From Ulva prolifera (lineage: Eukaryota; Chlorophyta; Ulvophyceae; Ulvales; Ulvaceae): a stretch of 64,000 nt of DNA. Below the pieces are notes generated by a model, which was not told where the DNA came from, did not search any database, and saw only the letters and a list, made by a program, of their open reading frames with translations. The stretch is from contig CM041196.1 of NCBI GenBank assembly GCA_023078555.1, positions 11,178,985-11,242,984 on the forward strand, given 5' to 3'. This document shows, piece by piece, positions 8,837-18,692 of the stretch (position 1 is the first letter of the stretch; the number at the start of each line of letters is the position of its first letter). A program made the position numbers and the translations under genes.

Positions 8837-11800
8837 GTCGTACGTCTGTCGTCTGTGCTGTGTCGTGGTCCCGATGTAGACGCATGCCAAAAGAACCCGG
8901 CTGCGGGAGGCAGCAAAAAGAAAACGAATAGGCCCTTAGTTGTGTTCTGTCGTCCGCTGTCGTGCAGCTGCAACGAATACGCGCGCCAGCTGCCAGTGTT
9001 CCGTCGTTCTGCAGCCCCACTAGAATGCCAGCGGACTAACCGCCAGTGGCCTGCAGCCTTGCCCATTTGGAACACCTAGATGTCTGTTCTATGTTTCGCC
9101 TGGCCTTCCTGGTGACCCGCTTGGCTGTGCAGCCGTCATGTCGGCGCGGGCCGCTGGCTGCCCGCGTGCCGTTGTCCGGCAGTCCCACTGGCAATCCTGC
9201 GGACTAGCCGCAGGTGATCTGCAGATTTGATTCGTTAAAAGTGTTGTGTGTTTGTTGTTTTAGTTTTGTGCCGTCTGGCCGGTTCAATGGCCCGTTAGAC
9301 TGCACCGTTAGTGTGTCCGCTTTCAGCGGAACGAGTCCCTGCGTATGAGCTTTCAGTGTCCATATGACGGATGCAGCGCTAGTCTCTCCTCCCATTCAAG
9401 TCTGTTCACCCACATCCGAGGAATCCACCGCGACGGGCCGAGGCTGCCTACTGCGAAGCTGCACGAACTCAATGCCGCATACTGCTCTCACTGTGGCATA
9501 TTCGGCTCCACCAAGACCCCTAAGGCGCATAAATGTGTGGGAGGTCAGAACAGGAGCTTGAGGTCAGGTCACTGCGTGCTGCCCGCCACACATCCGGCCC
9601 GACAGCCCGCCCCAGCCCAACCCGCCCCAGCCCAGCCCGCCCCAGCCCAGCCCGCCCAGCCGCAGCCCGCCCAGCCGCAGCCTGCCCAGCCTGCCCAGCC
9701 GCACCCCCATCAGCCACCCCGTCACTTCACCGAAGCCCCCGCCGCCGCCCACAACATCGCCCAGCCCAGGCCCTCCCCGAAGGTCCCGGACACCGTCCAT
9801 CCGGAGTTCGGCGACGCAACGGCCGAGCTCCTCAGAGATTTCAACGATGCCAGCGACGCGTCAAACATCGACGGAGCACGACTGGCCCTGGGCCGCGGCC
9901 TCGACTTCCCTGGTAAGGTTCTGTCGCTGAAGGGAGGGGACGGCACGGCGCGCCGCGCTCGTACATGCATCACGCTGTTCATGGACGGCGAGGAGCCCAG
10001 GCTGGCGGAGCCCACTCCGAGCCAGAAGCGCAGAATGAATCAGAACCAGGATCGCCGCCTGGCGGGCTCCGTCCACAGGTCACTGAGCGACGGTAATGTC
10101 CGCAAAGGCGCGGAGAAAGTGGAGGCGCCGCCCATCGCCAGGTACACCCCGGAAGTGCATGAGGCGCTGCGGCACCTGCATCCCGCAGAAGCGCTCCCCC
10201 CCGACACCCAGCCCGCCGAGCCCGCGCCCCCGCTGCAAATCGACGAGGCGACGCTCCGCGCACTGCTCGACAAGCTGCCGAAGGGCAGCGGCCCAGGCCT
10301 GTCGGGGTGGACGTATGAGCACATCCGGGCTGCTGGCACGGCCTCCACGGCCGCATTCACGGAGATTCACCGCTTCGTGAACGCGGCCCTCGCCGGCCGG
10401 CTGCCACACCTCCCGCGCTTGCTGGACTGCCGCCTCCTCCCGCAGGAGAAGCCACAGGGAGGCGTCCGCCCTATCGCCATTGCAGAGACGTGGCAGCGCC
10501 TGGTAAGCCTGTGCGCCATGACCCTGTGCAGTGGCCTGGGTGCCTCCCTCGCGCCGCTGCAGGTGGGGGTCGGGGTGCCAGGGGGCGCGCAGAACCTGGG
10601 CCATGCTGCGCGCGCCGTGCTGCAAGCGTGGGACGATGTCGTGCTTGTGCAGCTGGACTGGAAGAATGCATTCAACATGATGTCCCGTGCAGCCATCTTG
10701 GAGGCCGTTGCGTCTCACAAGCCTGCGCTGCTGCCCTTCGCCACCATGCTTTACAGGTTCCCCGCAAATCTCTACATCGAAGGCGCACCGCCCGGCACCG
10801 CTGCAATCACGTCGCAGCGCGGCGTGCGTCAAGGCGACCCCATCAGCCCGCTGCTCTTCGCCCTGGCCCTCCAGGGCCCCCTCCAGGCAGTGCAGGCCCA
10901 GCACCAGCCACCCGGGAGGGAGGTCACGGCCGCCCTCATGGCGTATCATGACGACTGCACCATCGCCGGGCAGCGCGTGGACGCCGCTGCCGCATTCCGT
11001 GCGCTGGTCTCGGCAGCAGAGCCCCTCGGGCTGGAGCCCCAGCTGCACAAGTGCACGGCCTACTCGCGCGACCCCCAGCATGCGGGATCCGTCGCGGCCG
11101 CGCTCGGCATAACGCATGCCACGGAGGGCACCGTCATCACCGGCACGCCCATCGGCACCCCGGCGTTCGAGTCGGCGCACGCGGAAGCGACGGCCGACAA
11201 GGTGTGCGCCACCATCGAAAAGATGATGCGCTTGCCCCTGAAAGCGCAAGACCAGTTCTTGCTGCTCACGATGTCCTGCCAACGCCGTATGCTGCACTAC
11301 GCCAGGGCGGTGCCGTGGGCGCACATTTCCGATCACATGCGCCGGACGGAGGCGTCCGTCCTGGCTGCGGTGAATGAAATCATGCGCGTCCCGCGGGACG
11401 ACACTCGTGCGGCCGCACAAGCCGTCCTTCCAGCGCGCCTCGGAGGCCTGGGCGTCACGTCCACGCCGCAGGAGGTCGCGGACGGAGCGTACCTCGCTGC
11501 GGCGGCGGTGAGCCAAAAGGCGTTCGCAGGAGGCCCCGAGTGCATGCAGACGTACCGGGGGCCGCACGGGCAACAATTGCAGGAAACCTGGCAGGCCCTC
11601 AACGTCGCTCAGCAGCTCCATCCGGAGCTGCCCGGGCCGGCGAGCGACGACACCATCGCCAAGGTGTTACCTGGTATGCAGCAGCGTATCACAAAGTTGG
11701 TTGCCCTGCGCCGCCGGGCAGCTCTGCTTGCCAGCCATGACGTCGCCACGCTCGAGGGTGCATGCAACTTGGCACGGCTTCGCAGCTGTGCTTGCCGTGC

Positions 11801-12987
11801 AGCCACCCTTTGGTTGAGCACCCTGCCGCTCTCCCAGGCGCTGCGCATGACTGACATTGAGTTCATGCTGTGCATCAGGTATCTCCTGGGCATGTCCCCA
11901 GCCCCTCCCAATGCGGTCGGCTCGCGCTGCGAATGTGGCACTCTCATACAGCCGCATGATCTCGATCACGCGATGAATTGCACACACAATGCGGGGACCT
12001 GGACTTCGCGCCACAATATCGTTGAAAAACAATGGCGCGAGATCGGGTCCCACGCGTGTGTGGCATCCACGCGCATCCCGCGCACAGCGCCGTTCGTCCG
12101 CGCGCGGCTCGCGGCCGCATCGAGGCAGATCCATGCTGGCCCGTTGGGCCCGCCCCCCCCTGCTCCGCCCCAGCCCGCCTCCCAGGTCGCGGGCCCTTCG
12201 CGTGGGGCAGCCTTGCCCGCGGCGCCGATGCCTGCAGCCCCGCCGCCGCCGCCGACCGCGCGCGCGGACGAGGCGCCGGCACCTACGCCTGCTCCGGCCG
12301 CCGACGCCGATGCTGGACACAGCGCCCACATGGGGCGCCACGCGCCAGACGCAGCGCAGGCTGCGGCCCTGGCGGCGGCGGCGGCGCCGGGTGGTCAGGA
12401 TCCGGCGGGGCCTGGGGAGCAGGCCGCTGCCGCGCAGGCAACGGCGCTGGATGAGGTGTTCAGGGCAGTGGCCCAGGAGAAACTGGGGGACATCATGTTT
12501 ATGCCGCCGGGCGACCCTTTGTGCATAGGAGATGTGTCGGTTGTGAACCCCTGTGCTGGTTCCTATTGCGGCCGTGCGGCCCGCGAGGACGGGGGTGCTG
12601 CGGAGACGCGGGACGTGCAGAAACGCACTGCTTATCGTTTGTACGACCCTGATGCGTATAGTTTCGTGCCGTTGTCGCATGAGACGCATGGTCGCTTGGG
12701 GCGGCCTGCCATGAATCACTTGAATCGGCTGGCGGAGGTTGCGTCTCGGTGTGGTAAGGTGAACCGTGCTTTGTTTGTGACGAATGCTCTGCGCCGGTTG
12801 AGTGTGGCGTTGTGCAAGGGGAATGCTCTTGTGCTCCGTGCGGGGCTTCAATCTTTGGCTGGCATCACCGGCCGAGCTGTGGTACGTGCTCGTGCCCGGC
12901 CTAGTGCCATGACTGCGTGAGTGGATTTGCGTGTGTATTCCTGGCAACGGCTCGCTGCCCGGCCTCTGTCCTTTGTAACTACATACA
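8837..12987 (+). mobile_element. REL non-LTR retrotransposon, full-length copy B
   Basis: Complete unit of ~4.15 kb: leader 8837-9344, one uninterrupted ORF, 3' UTR and ACATACA tail. The 5' end abuts the ACAT microsatellite. Because leader, ORF and tail are intact, this copy could be active. Confidence 0.9.
9345..12920 (+). CDS. REL retrotransposon polyprotein (zinc fingers, reverse transcriptase, restriction-like endonuclease)
   Basis: 1191 residues, uninterrupted. Residues 5-28 form a C2H2 finger (C5, C10, H23, H28); 47-64 a CCHC-type finger (C47, C50, H62, C64); ~80-150 a Pro/Gln/Ala-rich linker with PAQPA repeats. The reverse transcriptase spans roughly 330-560: LPKGSGPGLSGWTYEH at its start, motif A QLDWKNAFN (~438), motif B RGVRQGDPISPLLFALAL, motif C AYHDDC (~533; His replaces the usual Ala/Val before DD). 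A CECG...H...C...RH knuckle lies near 862. The C-terminal restriction-like endonuclease has GDVSVVNP (~1063), KRTAYR and FVPLSHETHGRLGRPA. This order matches R2/NeSL-type LINEs, which nick a target and prime cDNA from it. Start chosen at the ATG that places the finger at residue 5, shared by all copies. Confidence 0.9.
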   Translation: MSFQCPYDGCSASLSSHSSLFTHIRGIHRDGPRLPTAKLHELNAAYCSHCGIFGSTKTPKAHKCVGGQNRSLRSGHCVLPATHPARQPAPAQPAPAQPAPAQPAQPQPAQPQPAQPAQPHPHQPPRHFTEAPAAAHNIAQPRPSPKVPDTVHPEFGDATAELLRDFNDASDASNIDGARLALGRGLDFPGKVLSLKGGDGTARRARTCITLFMDGEEPRLAEPTPSQKRRMNQNQDRRLAGSVHRSLSDGNVRKGAEKVEAPPIARYTPEVHEALRHLHPAEALPPDTQPAEPAPPLQIDEATLRALLDKLPKGSGPGLSGWTYEHIRAAGTASTAAFTEIHRFVNAALAGRLPHLPRLLDCRLLPQEKPQGGVRPIAIAETWQRLVSLCAMTLCSGLGASLAPLQVGVGVPGGAQNLGHAARAVLQAWDDVVLVQLDWKNAFNMMSRAAILEAVASHKPALLPFATMLYRFPANLYIEGAPPGTAAITSQRGVRQGDPISPLLFALALQGPLQAVQAQHQPPGREVTAALMAYHDDCTIAGQRVDAAAAFRALVSAAEPLGLEPQLHKCTAYSRDPQHAGSVAAALGITHATEGTVITGTPIGTPAFESAHAEATADKVCATIEKMMRLPLKAQDQFLLLTMSCQRRMLHYARAVPWAHISDHMRRTEASVLAAVNEIMRVPRDDTRAAAQAVLPARLGGLGVTSTPQEVADGAYLAAAAVSQKAFAGGPECMQTYRGPHGQQLQETWQALNVAQQLHPELPGPASDDTIAKVLPGMQQRITKLVALRRRAALLASHDVATLEGACNLARLRSCACRAATLWLSTLPLSQALRMTDIEFMLCIRYLLGMSPAPPNAVGSRCECGTLIQPHDLDHAMNCTHNAGTWTSRHNIVEKQWREIGSHACVASTRIPRTAPFVRARLAAASRQIHAGPLGPPPPAPPQPASQVAGPSRGAALPAAPMPAAPPPPPTARADEAPAPTPAPAADADAGHSAHMGRHAPDAAQAAALAAAAAPGGQDPAGPGEQAAAAQATALDEVFRAVAQEKLGDIMFMPPGDPLCIGDVSVVNPCAGSYCGRAAREDGGAAETRDVQKRTAYRLYDPDAYSFVPLSHETHGRLGRPAMNHLNRLAEVASRCGKVNRALFVTNALRRLSVALCKGNALVLRAGLQSLAGITGRAVVRARARPSAMTA

Positions 12988-13106
12988 GAGCTGTGGTACG
13001 TGCTCGTGCCCGGCCTAGTGCCATGACTGCGTGAGTGGATTTGCGTGTGTATTCCTGGCAACGGCTCGCTGCCCGGCCTCTGTCCTTTGTAACTACATAC
13101 ATACAT
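12988..13106 (+). repeat. REL 3'-end fragment F3
   Basis: About 119 bp from GAGCTGTGGTACGTGCTCG to ACTACATACATACAT, inserted in the tail of copy B. Copy C begins directly after it. Confidence 0.82.
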
Positions 13107-16100
13107 GTCGTACGTCTGTCGTCTGTGCTGTGTCGTGGTCCCGATGTAGACGCATGCCAAAAGAACCCGGCTGCGGGAGGCAGCAAAAAGAAAACGAATA
13201 GGCCCTTAGTTGTGTTCTGTCGTCCGCTGTCGTGCAGCTGCAACGAATACGCGCGCCAGCTGCCAGTGTTCCGTCGTTCTGCAGCCCCACTAGAATGCCA
13301 GCGGACTAACCGCCAGTGGCCTGCAGCCTTGCCCATTTGGAACACCTAGATGTCTGTTGTATGTTTCGCCTGGCCTTCCTGGTGACCCGCTTGGCTGTGC
13401 AGCCGTCATGTCGGCGCGGGCCGCTGGCTGCCCGCGTGCCGTTGTCCGGCAGTCCCACTGGCAATCCTGCGGACTAGCCGCAGGTGATCTGCAGATTTGA
13501 TTCGTTAAAAGTGTTGTGTGTTTGTTGTTTTAGTTTTGTGCCGTCTGGCCGGTTCAATGGCCCGTTAGACCGCACCGTTAGTGTGTCCGCTTTCAGCGGA
13601 ACGAGTCCCTGCGTATGAGCTTTCAGTGTCCATATGACGGATGCAGCGCTAGTCTCTCCTCCCATTCAAGTCTGTTCACCCACATCCGAGGAATCCATCG
13701 CGACGGGCCGAGGCTGCCTACTGCGAAGCTGCACGAACTCAATGCCGCGTACTGCTCTCACTGTGGCATATTCGGCTCCACCAAGACCCCTAAGGCGCAT
13801 AAATGTGTGGGAGGTCAGAACAGGAGCTTGAGGTCAGGTCACTGCGTGCTGCCCGCCACACATCCGGCCCGACAGCCCGCCCCAGCCCAACCCGCCCCAG
13901 CCCAGCCCGCCCCAGCCCAGCCCGCCCAGCCGCAGCCCGCCCAGCCGCAGCCTGCCCAGCCTGCCCAGCCGCACCCCCATCAGCCACCCCGTCACTTCAC
14001 CGAAGCCCCCGCCGCCGCCCACAACACCGCCCAGCCCAGGCCCTCCCCGAAGGTCCCGGACACCGTCCATCCGGAGTTCGGCGACGCAACGGCCGAGCTC
14101 CTCAGAGATTTCAACGATGCCAGCGACGCGTCCAACATCGACGGAGCACGACTGGCCCTGGGCCGCGTCCTCGACTTCCCTGGTAAGGTTCTGTCGCTGA
14201 AGGGAGGGGACGGCACGGCGCGCCGCGCTCGTACATGCATCACGCTGTTCATGGACGGCGAGGAGCCCAGGCTGGCGGAGCCCACTCCGAGCCAGAAGCG
14301 CAGAATGAATCAGAACCAGGATCGCCGCCTGGCGGGCTCCGTCCACAGGTCACTGAGCGACGGTAATGTCCGCAAAGGCGCGGAGAAAGTGGAGGCGCCG
14401 CCCATCGCCAGGTACACCCCGGAAGTGCATGAGGCGCTGCGGCACCTGCATCCCGCAGAAGCGCTCCCCCCCGACACCCAGCCCGCCGAGCCCGCGCCCC
14501 CGCTGCAAATCGACGAGGCGACGCTCCGCGCACTGCTCGACAAGCTGCCGAAGGGCAGCGGCCCAGGCCTGTCGGGGTGGACGTATGAGCACATCCGGGC
14601 TGCTGGCACGGCCTCCACGGCCGCATTCACGGAGATTCACCGCTTCGTGAACGCGGCCCTCGCCGGCCGGCTGCCACACCTCCCGCGCTTGCTGGACTGC
14701 CGCCTCCTCCCGCAGGAGAAGCCACAGGGAGGCGTCCGCCCTATCGCCATTGCAGAGACGTGGCAGCGCCTGGTAAGCCTGTGCGCCATGACCCTGTGCA
14801 GTGGCCTGGGTGCCTCCCTCGCGCCGCTGCAGGTGGGGGTCGGGGTGCCAGGGGGCGCGCAGAACCTGGGCCATGCTGCGCGCGCCGTGCTGCAAGCGTG
14901 GGACGATGTCGTGCTTGTGCAGCTGGACTGGAAGAATGCATTCAACATGATGTCCCGTGCAGCCATCTTGGAGGCCGTTGCGTCTCACAAGCCTGCGCTG
15001 CTGCCCTTCGCCACCATGCTTTACAGGTTCCCCGCAAATCTCTACATCGAAGGCGCACCGCCCGGCACCGCTGCAATCACGTCGCAGCGCGGCGTGCGTC
15101 AAGGCGACCCCATCAGCCCGCTGCTCTTCGCCCTGGCCCTCCAGGGCCCCCTCCAGGCAGTGCAGGCCCAGCACCAGCCACCCGGGAGGGAGGTCACGGC
15201 CGCCCTCATGGCGTATCATGACGACTGCACCATCGCCGGGCAGCGCGTGGACGCCGCCGCCGCATTCCGTGCGCTGGTCTCGGCAGCAGAGCCCCTCGGG
15301 CTGGAGCCCCAGCTGCACAAGTGCACGGCCTACTCGCGCGACCCCCAGCATGCGGGATCCGTCGCGGCCGCGCTCGGCATAACGCATGCCACGGAGGGCA
15401 CCGTCATCACCGGCACGCCCATCGGCACCCCGGCGTTCGAGTCGGCGCACGCGGAAGCGACGGCCGACAAGGTGTGCGCCACCATCGAAAAGATGATGCG
15501 CTTGCCCCTGAAAGCGCAAGACCAGTTCTTGCTGCTCACGATGTCCTGCCAACGCCGTATGCTGCACTACGCCAGGGCGGTGCCGTGGGCGCACATTTCC
15601 GATCACATGCGCCGGACGGAGGCGTCCGTCCTGGCTGCGGTGAATGAAATCATGCGCGTCCCGCGGGACGACACTCGTGCGGCCGCACAAGCCGTCCTTC
15701 CAGCGCGCCTCGGAGGCCTGGGCGTCACGTCCACGCCGCAGGAGGTCGCGGACGGAGCGTACCTCGCTGCGGCGGCGGTGAGCCAAAAGGCGTTCGCAGG
15801 AGGCCCCGAGTGCATGCAGCCGTACCGGGGGCCGCACGGGCAACAATTGCAGGAAACTTGGCAGGCCCTCAACGTCGCTCAGCAGCTCCATCCGGAGCTG
15901 CCCGGGCCGGCGAGCGGCGACACCATCGCCAAGGTGTTACCTGGTATGCAGCAGCGTATCACAAAGTTGGTTGCCCTGCGCCGCCGGGCAGCTCTGCTTG
16001 CCAGCCATGACGTCGCCACGCTCGAGGGTGCATGCAACTTGGCACGGCTTCGCAGCTGTGCTTGCCGTGCAGCCACCCTTTGGTTGAGCACCCTGCCGCT

Positions 16101-17262
16101 CTCCCAGGCGCTGCGCATGACTGACATTGAGTTCATGCTGTGCATCAGGTATCTCCTGGGCATGTCCCCAGCCCCTCCCAATGCGGTCGGCTCGCGCTGC
16201 GAATGTGGCACTCTCATACAGCCGCATGATCTCGATCACGCGATGAATTGCACACACAATGCGGGGACCTGGACTTCGCGCCACAATATCGTTGAAAAAC
16301 AATGGCGCGAGATCGGGTCCCACGCGTGTGTGGCATCCACGCGCATCCCGCGCACAGCGCCGTTCGTCCGCGCGCGGCTCGCGGCCGCATCGAGGCAGAT
16401 CCATGCTGGCCCGTTGGGCCCGCCCCCCCCTGCTCCGCCCCAGCCCGCCTCCCAGGTCGCGGGCCCTTCGCGTGGGGCAGCCTTGCCCGCGGCGCCGATG
16501 CCTGCAGCCCCGCCGCCGCCGCCGACCGCGCGCGCGGACGAGGCGCCGGCACCTACGCCTGCTCCGGCCGCCGACGCCGATGCTGGACACAGCGCCCAGA
16601 TGGGGCGCCACGCGCCAGACGCAGCGCAGGCTGCGGCCCTGGCGGCGGCGGCGGCGCCGGGTGGTCAGGATCCAGCGGGGCCTGGGGAGCAGGCCGCTGC
16701 CGCGCAGGCAACGGCGCTGGATGAGGTGTTCAGGGCAGTGGCCCAGGAGAAACTGGGGGACATCATGTTTATGCCGCCGGGCGACCCTTTGTGCATAGGA
16801 GATGTGTCGGTTGTGAACCCCTGTGCTGGTTCCTATTGCGGCCGTGCGGCCCGCGAGGACGGGGGTGCTGCGGAGACGCGGGACGTGCAGAAACGCACTG
16901 CTTATCGTTTGTACGACCCTGATGCGTATAGTTTCGTGCCGTTGTCGCATGAGACGCATGGTCGCTTGGGGCGGCCTGCCATGAATCACTTGAATCGGCT
17001 GGCGGAGGTTGCGTCTCGGTGTGGTAAGGTGAACCGTGCTTTGTTTGTGGCGAATGCTCTGCGCCGGTTGAGTGTGGCATTGTGCAAGGGGAATGCTCTT
17101 GTGCTCCGTGCGGGGCTTCAATCTTTGGCTGGCATCACCGGCCGAGCTGTGGTACGTGCTCGTGCCCGGCCTAGTGCCATGATTGCGTGAGTGGATTTGC
17201 GTGTGTATTCCTAGCAACGGCTCGCTGCCCGGCCTCTGTCCTTTGTAACTACATACATACAT
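13107..17262 (+). mobile_element. REL non-LTR retrotransposon, full-length copy C
   Basis: Complete unit starting at GTCGTACGTCTG with no base between it and the TACATACAT tail of F3, with an intact ORF and tail. It is nearly identical to copy B, so transposition or gene conversion within the array is recent. Confidence 0.9.
13615..17190 (+). CDS. REL retrotransposon polyprotein, copy C (intact)
   Basis: 1191 residues with the domain order of copy B: two N-terminal zinc fingers, PAQPA linker, reverse transcriptase with AYHDDC catalytic motif, CCHC knuckle, restriction-like endonuclease. It differs from copy B by only a few residues (for example Val for Gly in the LALGR region after the linker, Ala for Thr near the C-terminus). 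Two intact ORFs in one array suggest the family is active or was until very recently. Confidence 0.9.
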   Translation: MSFQCPYDGCSASLSSHSSLFTHIRGIHRDGPRLPTAKLHELNAAYCSHCGIFGSTKTPKAHKCVGGQNRSLRSGHCVLPATHPARQPAPAQPAPAQPAPAQPAQPQPAQPQPAQPAQPHPHQPPRHFTEAPAAAHNTAQPRPSPKVPDTVHPEFGDATAELLRDFNDASDASNIDGARLALGRVLDFPGKVLSLKGGDGTARRARTCITLFMDGEEPRLAEPTPSQKRRMNQNQDRRLAGSVHRSLSDGNVRKGAEKVEAPPIARYTPEVHEALRHLHPAEALPPDTQPAEPAPPLQIDEATLRALLDKLPKGSGPGLSGWTYEHIRAAGTASTAAFTEIHRFVNAALAGRLPHLPRLLDCRLLPQEKPQGGVRPIAIAETWQRLVSLCAMTLCSGLGASLAPLQVGVGVPGGAQNLGHAARAVLQAWDDVVLVQLDWKNAFNMMSRAAILEAVASHKPALLPFATMLYRFPANLYIEGAPPGTAAITSQRGVRQGDPISPLLFALALQGPLQAVQAQHQPPGREVTAALMAYHDDCTIAGQRVDAAAAFRALVSAAEPLGLEPQLHKCTAYSRDPQHAGSVAAALGITHATEGTVITGTPIGTPAFESAHAEATADKVCATIEKMMRLPLKAQDQFLLLTMSCQRRMLHYARAVPWAHISDHMRRTEASVLAAVNEIMRVPRDDTRAAAQAVLPARLGGLGVTSTPQEVADGAYLAAAAVSQKAFAGGPECMQPYRGPHGQQLQETWQALNVAQQLHPELPGPASGDTIAKVLPGMQQRITKLVALRRRAALLASHDVATLEGACNLARLRSCACRAATLWLSTLPLSQALRMTDIEFMLCIRYLLGMSPAPPNAVGSRCECGTLIQPHDLDHAMNCTHNAGTWTSRHNIVEKQWREIGSHACVASTRIPRTAPFVRARLAAASRQIHAGPLGPPPPAPPQPASQVAGPSRGAALPAAPMPAAPPPPPTARADEAPAPTPAPAADADAGHSAQMGRHAPDAAQAAALAAAAAPGGQDPAGPGEQAAAAQATALDEVFRAVAQEKLGDIMFMPPGDPLCIGDVSVVNPCAGSYCGRAAREDGGAAETRDVQKRTAYRLYDPDAYSFVPLSHETHGRLGRPAMNHLNRLAEVASRCGKVNRALFVANALRRLSVALCKGNALVLRAGLQSLAGITGRAVVRARARPSAMIA

Positions 17263-17411
17263 GGGCTTCAATCTTTGGCTGGCATCACCGGCCGAGCTGT
17301 GGTACGTGCTCGTGCCCGGCCTAGTGCCATGATTGCGTGAGTGGATTTGCGTGTGTATTCCTAGCAACGGCTCGCTGCCCGGCCTCTGTCCTTTGTAACT
17401 ACATACATACA
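17263..17411 (+). repeat. REL 3'-end fragment F4, end of the array
   Basis: About 149 bp (GGGCTTCAATCTTTGGCTG to ACTACATACATAC) following the tail of copy C. The array ends here. Confidence 0.82.
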
Positions 17412-18660
17412 GGTGTGGTGTCCTCTAGCTGACATGCATGGATATGTGGTTGGTTTGTGCTTGTGGACACATAGTCTGCTGAGTTGGTATAACTCAGCAT
17501 GTTGAATGCAGGCTGCATGAATCTGTGAGTACTCTAGAGGGAGACACTCACAGCAGCTGTGTTCTTTCACAGGTATACTTCTACTGAGTGTATACCTCTG
17601 TAATCTTGTCTATTGGAGTTAAACACAGGCTGCATGAATCTGTGAGTACTCTAGAGGGAGACACTCACAGCAGCTGTGTTCTTTCACACTGGGTAAATTT
17701 GCATCCAGTTCACAAAAGCAAAGGCTGGTGGGTCTCAACAAGTGTATCACAAACTCCATGTCTGTTTGTGTGGAGTTTCTCAAGCTGTTTGTCGAGAGGT
17801 TCTTGTCATGTGTTTGTTGTGTCCGTAGCGAATCTTCTAGCATATACACAGGCCCTCGCCTGTCGAACAACGACTCACCTCCTCAGTTCTTCGCTCTTCG
17901 GTAACAAATCTTCTCTGATATACAGACCCCCATGGCCACGTGCATCAAACAGTGCACCAGGGCTCTGGATCCAATCTCGAGATTTTATTCTGATAATCAG
18001 ATCGATCTGATATCATCATCTGTTCTATTCAAGCTGCATCATGACAGGGCGAAGTACCACTGCTTGCAGCACAACATCCGTGCAGGTGGGCCTGTGTTAA
18101 TTCATGATGATAACATGATCTGTGCTGTTTGGCCACGGTCTAGGCAAGCAGCTGTGGAAACTTCCGGAACCCCCATCCACGGGCCCAGGGCGTGCATATG
18201 GTCCCGCAACACATGCGACGCATGCATGCATCGGGGCCAAGGCAAGCTTGGCAATGCTCAAGTTGGCATGCAGATTCGTTGCCCCGGCGGGGCTACCGGC
18301 CTCTCCGACTTTGTCCTCGCAACACACAGGCGACGCCTACGCGTAGCTACGCCTGTGTCGGAGCTCAGAGATTTCGTTCGATTCGTCCAGCGGCAGACTC
18401 CGGCCGCTGATATGCATGGGTGTTAACAATTGCCATGGCACAGGGGAAGGTAGCCGGTACATATACACGTTTGCACGCCGGCGCCATGACCACTGCTATT
18501 CGTATGCCCACAGCCAAGGGCATACAGAGTCAGGCTGCTACAAGCAGGATGCATAGACAGTGGTGTACACACCATTTTGGTTTGCCCCGGGCTGTCGGGG
18601 CCACTCTGAATTTCACATCAGAGTATCCGCTCTGTCTTTTCAATCTGCTCGGGGTGCACA
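17412..18660. other. Non-coding stretch without recognised gene
   Basis: Several short ORFs occur, but none has a recognisable domain or coherent splice partners. Contents seen: the 63-bp direct duplication listed separately, CA/TG-rich sequence and a small inverted repeat (ACACAGGCG / CGCCTGTGT, about 18325-18358). Confidence 0.5.
17509..17688. repeat. 63-bp direct duplication (17509-17571 and 17626-17688)
   Basis: CAGGCTGCATGAATCTGTGA... to ...GTTCTTTCACA occurs twice, 117 bp apart, without a seen difference. The 54 bp between are unrelated. Mechanism unknown. Confidence 0.85.
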
Positions 18661-18692
18661 TTGTTTGTTTTCTCCCGTTCACTCTTTTGTAA
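18661..18692 (+). repeat. S-family insert S1 (partial)
   Basis: TTGTTTGTTTTCTCCCGTTC then ACTCTTTTGTAA, the 3' half of the S consensus. A GGTGCACATTG / GGTGCACTTTG pair flanks it, the right one after a ~12-nt tail, suggesting a degraded target duplication. Confidence 0.6.

Noticed and set aside
10080-11621. A 513-codon minus-strand ORF opposite REL copy B (also opposite copies A and C)
   Set aside because: It is the GC-rich complement of the REL coding frame with no domain of its own, and it recurs only because the copies are near-identical.
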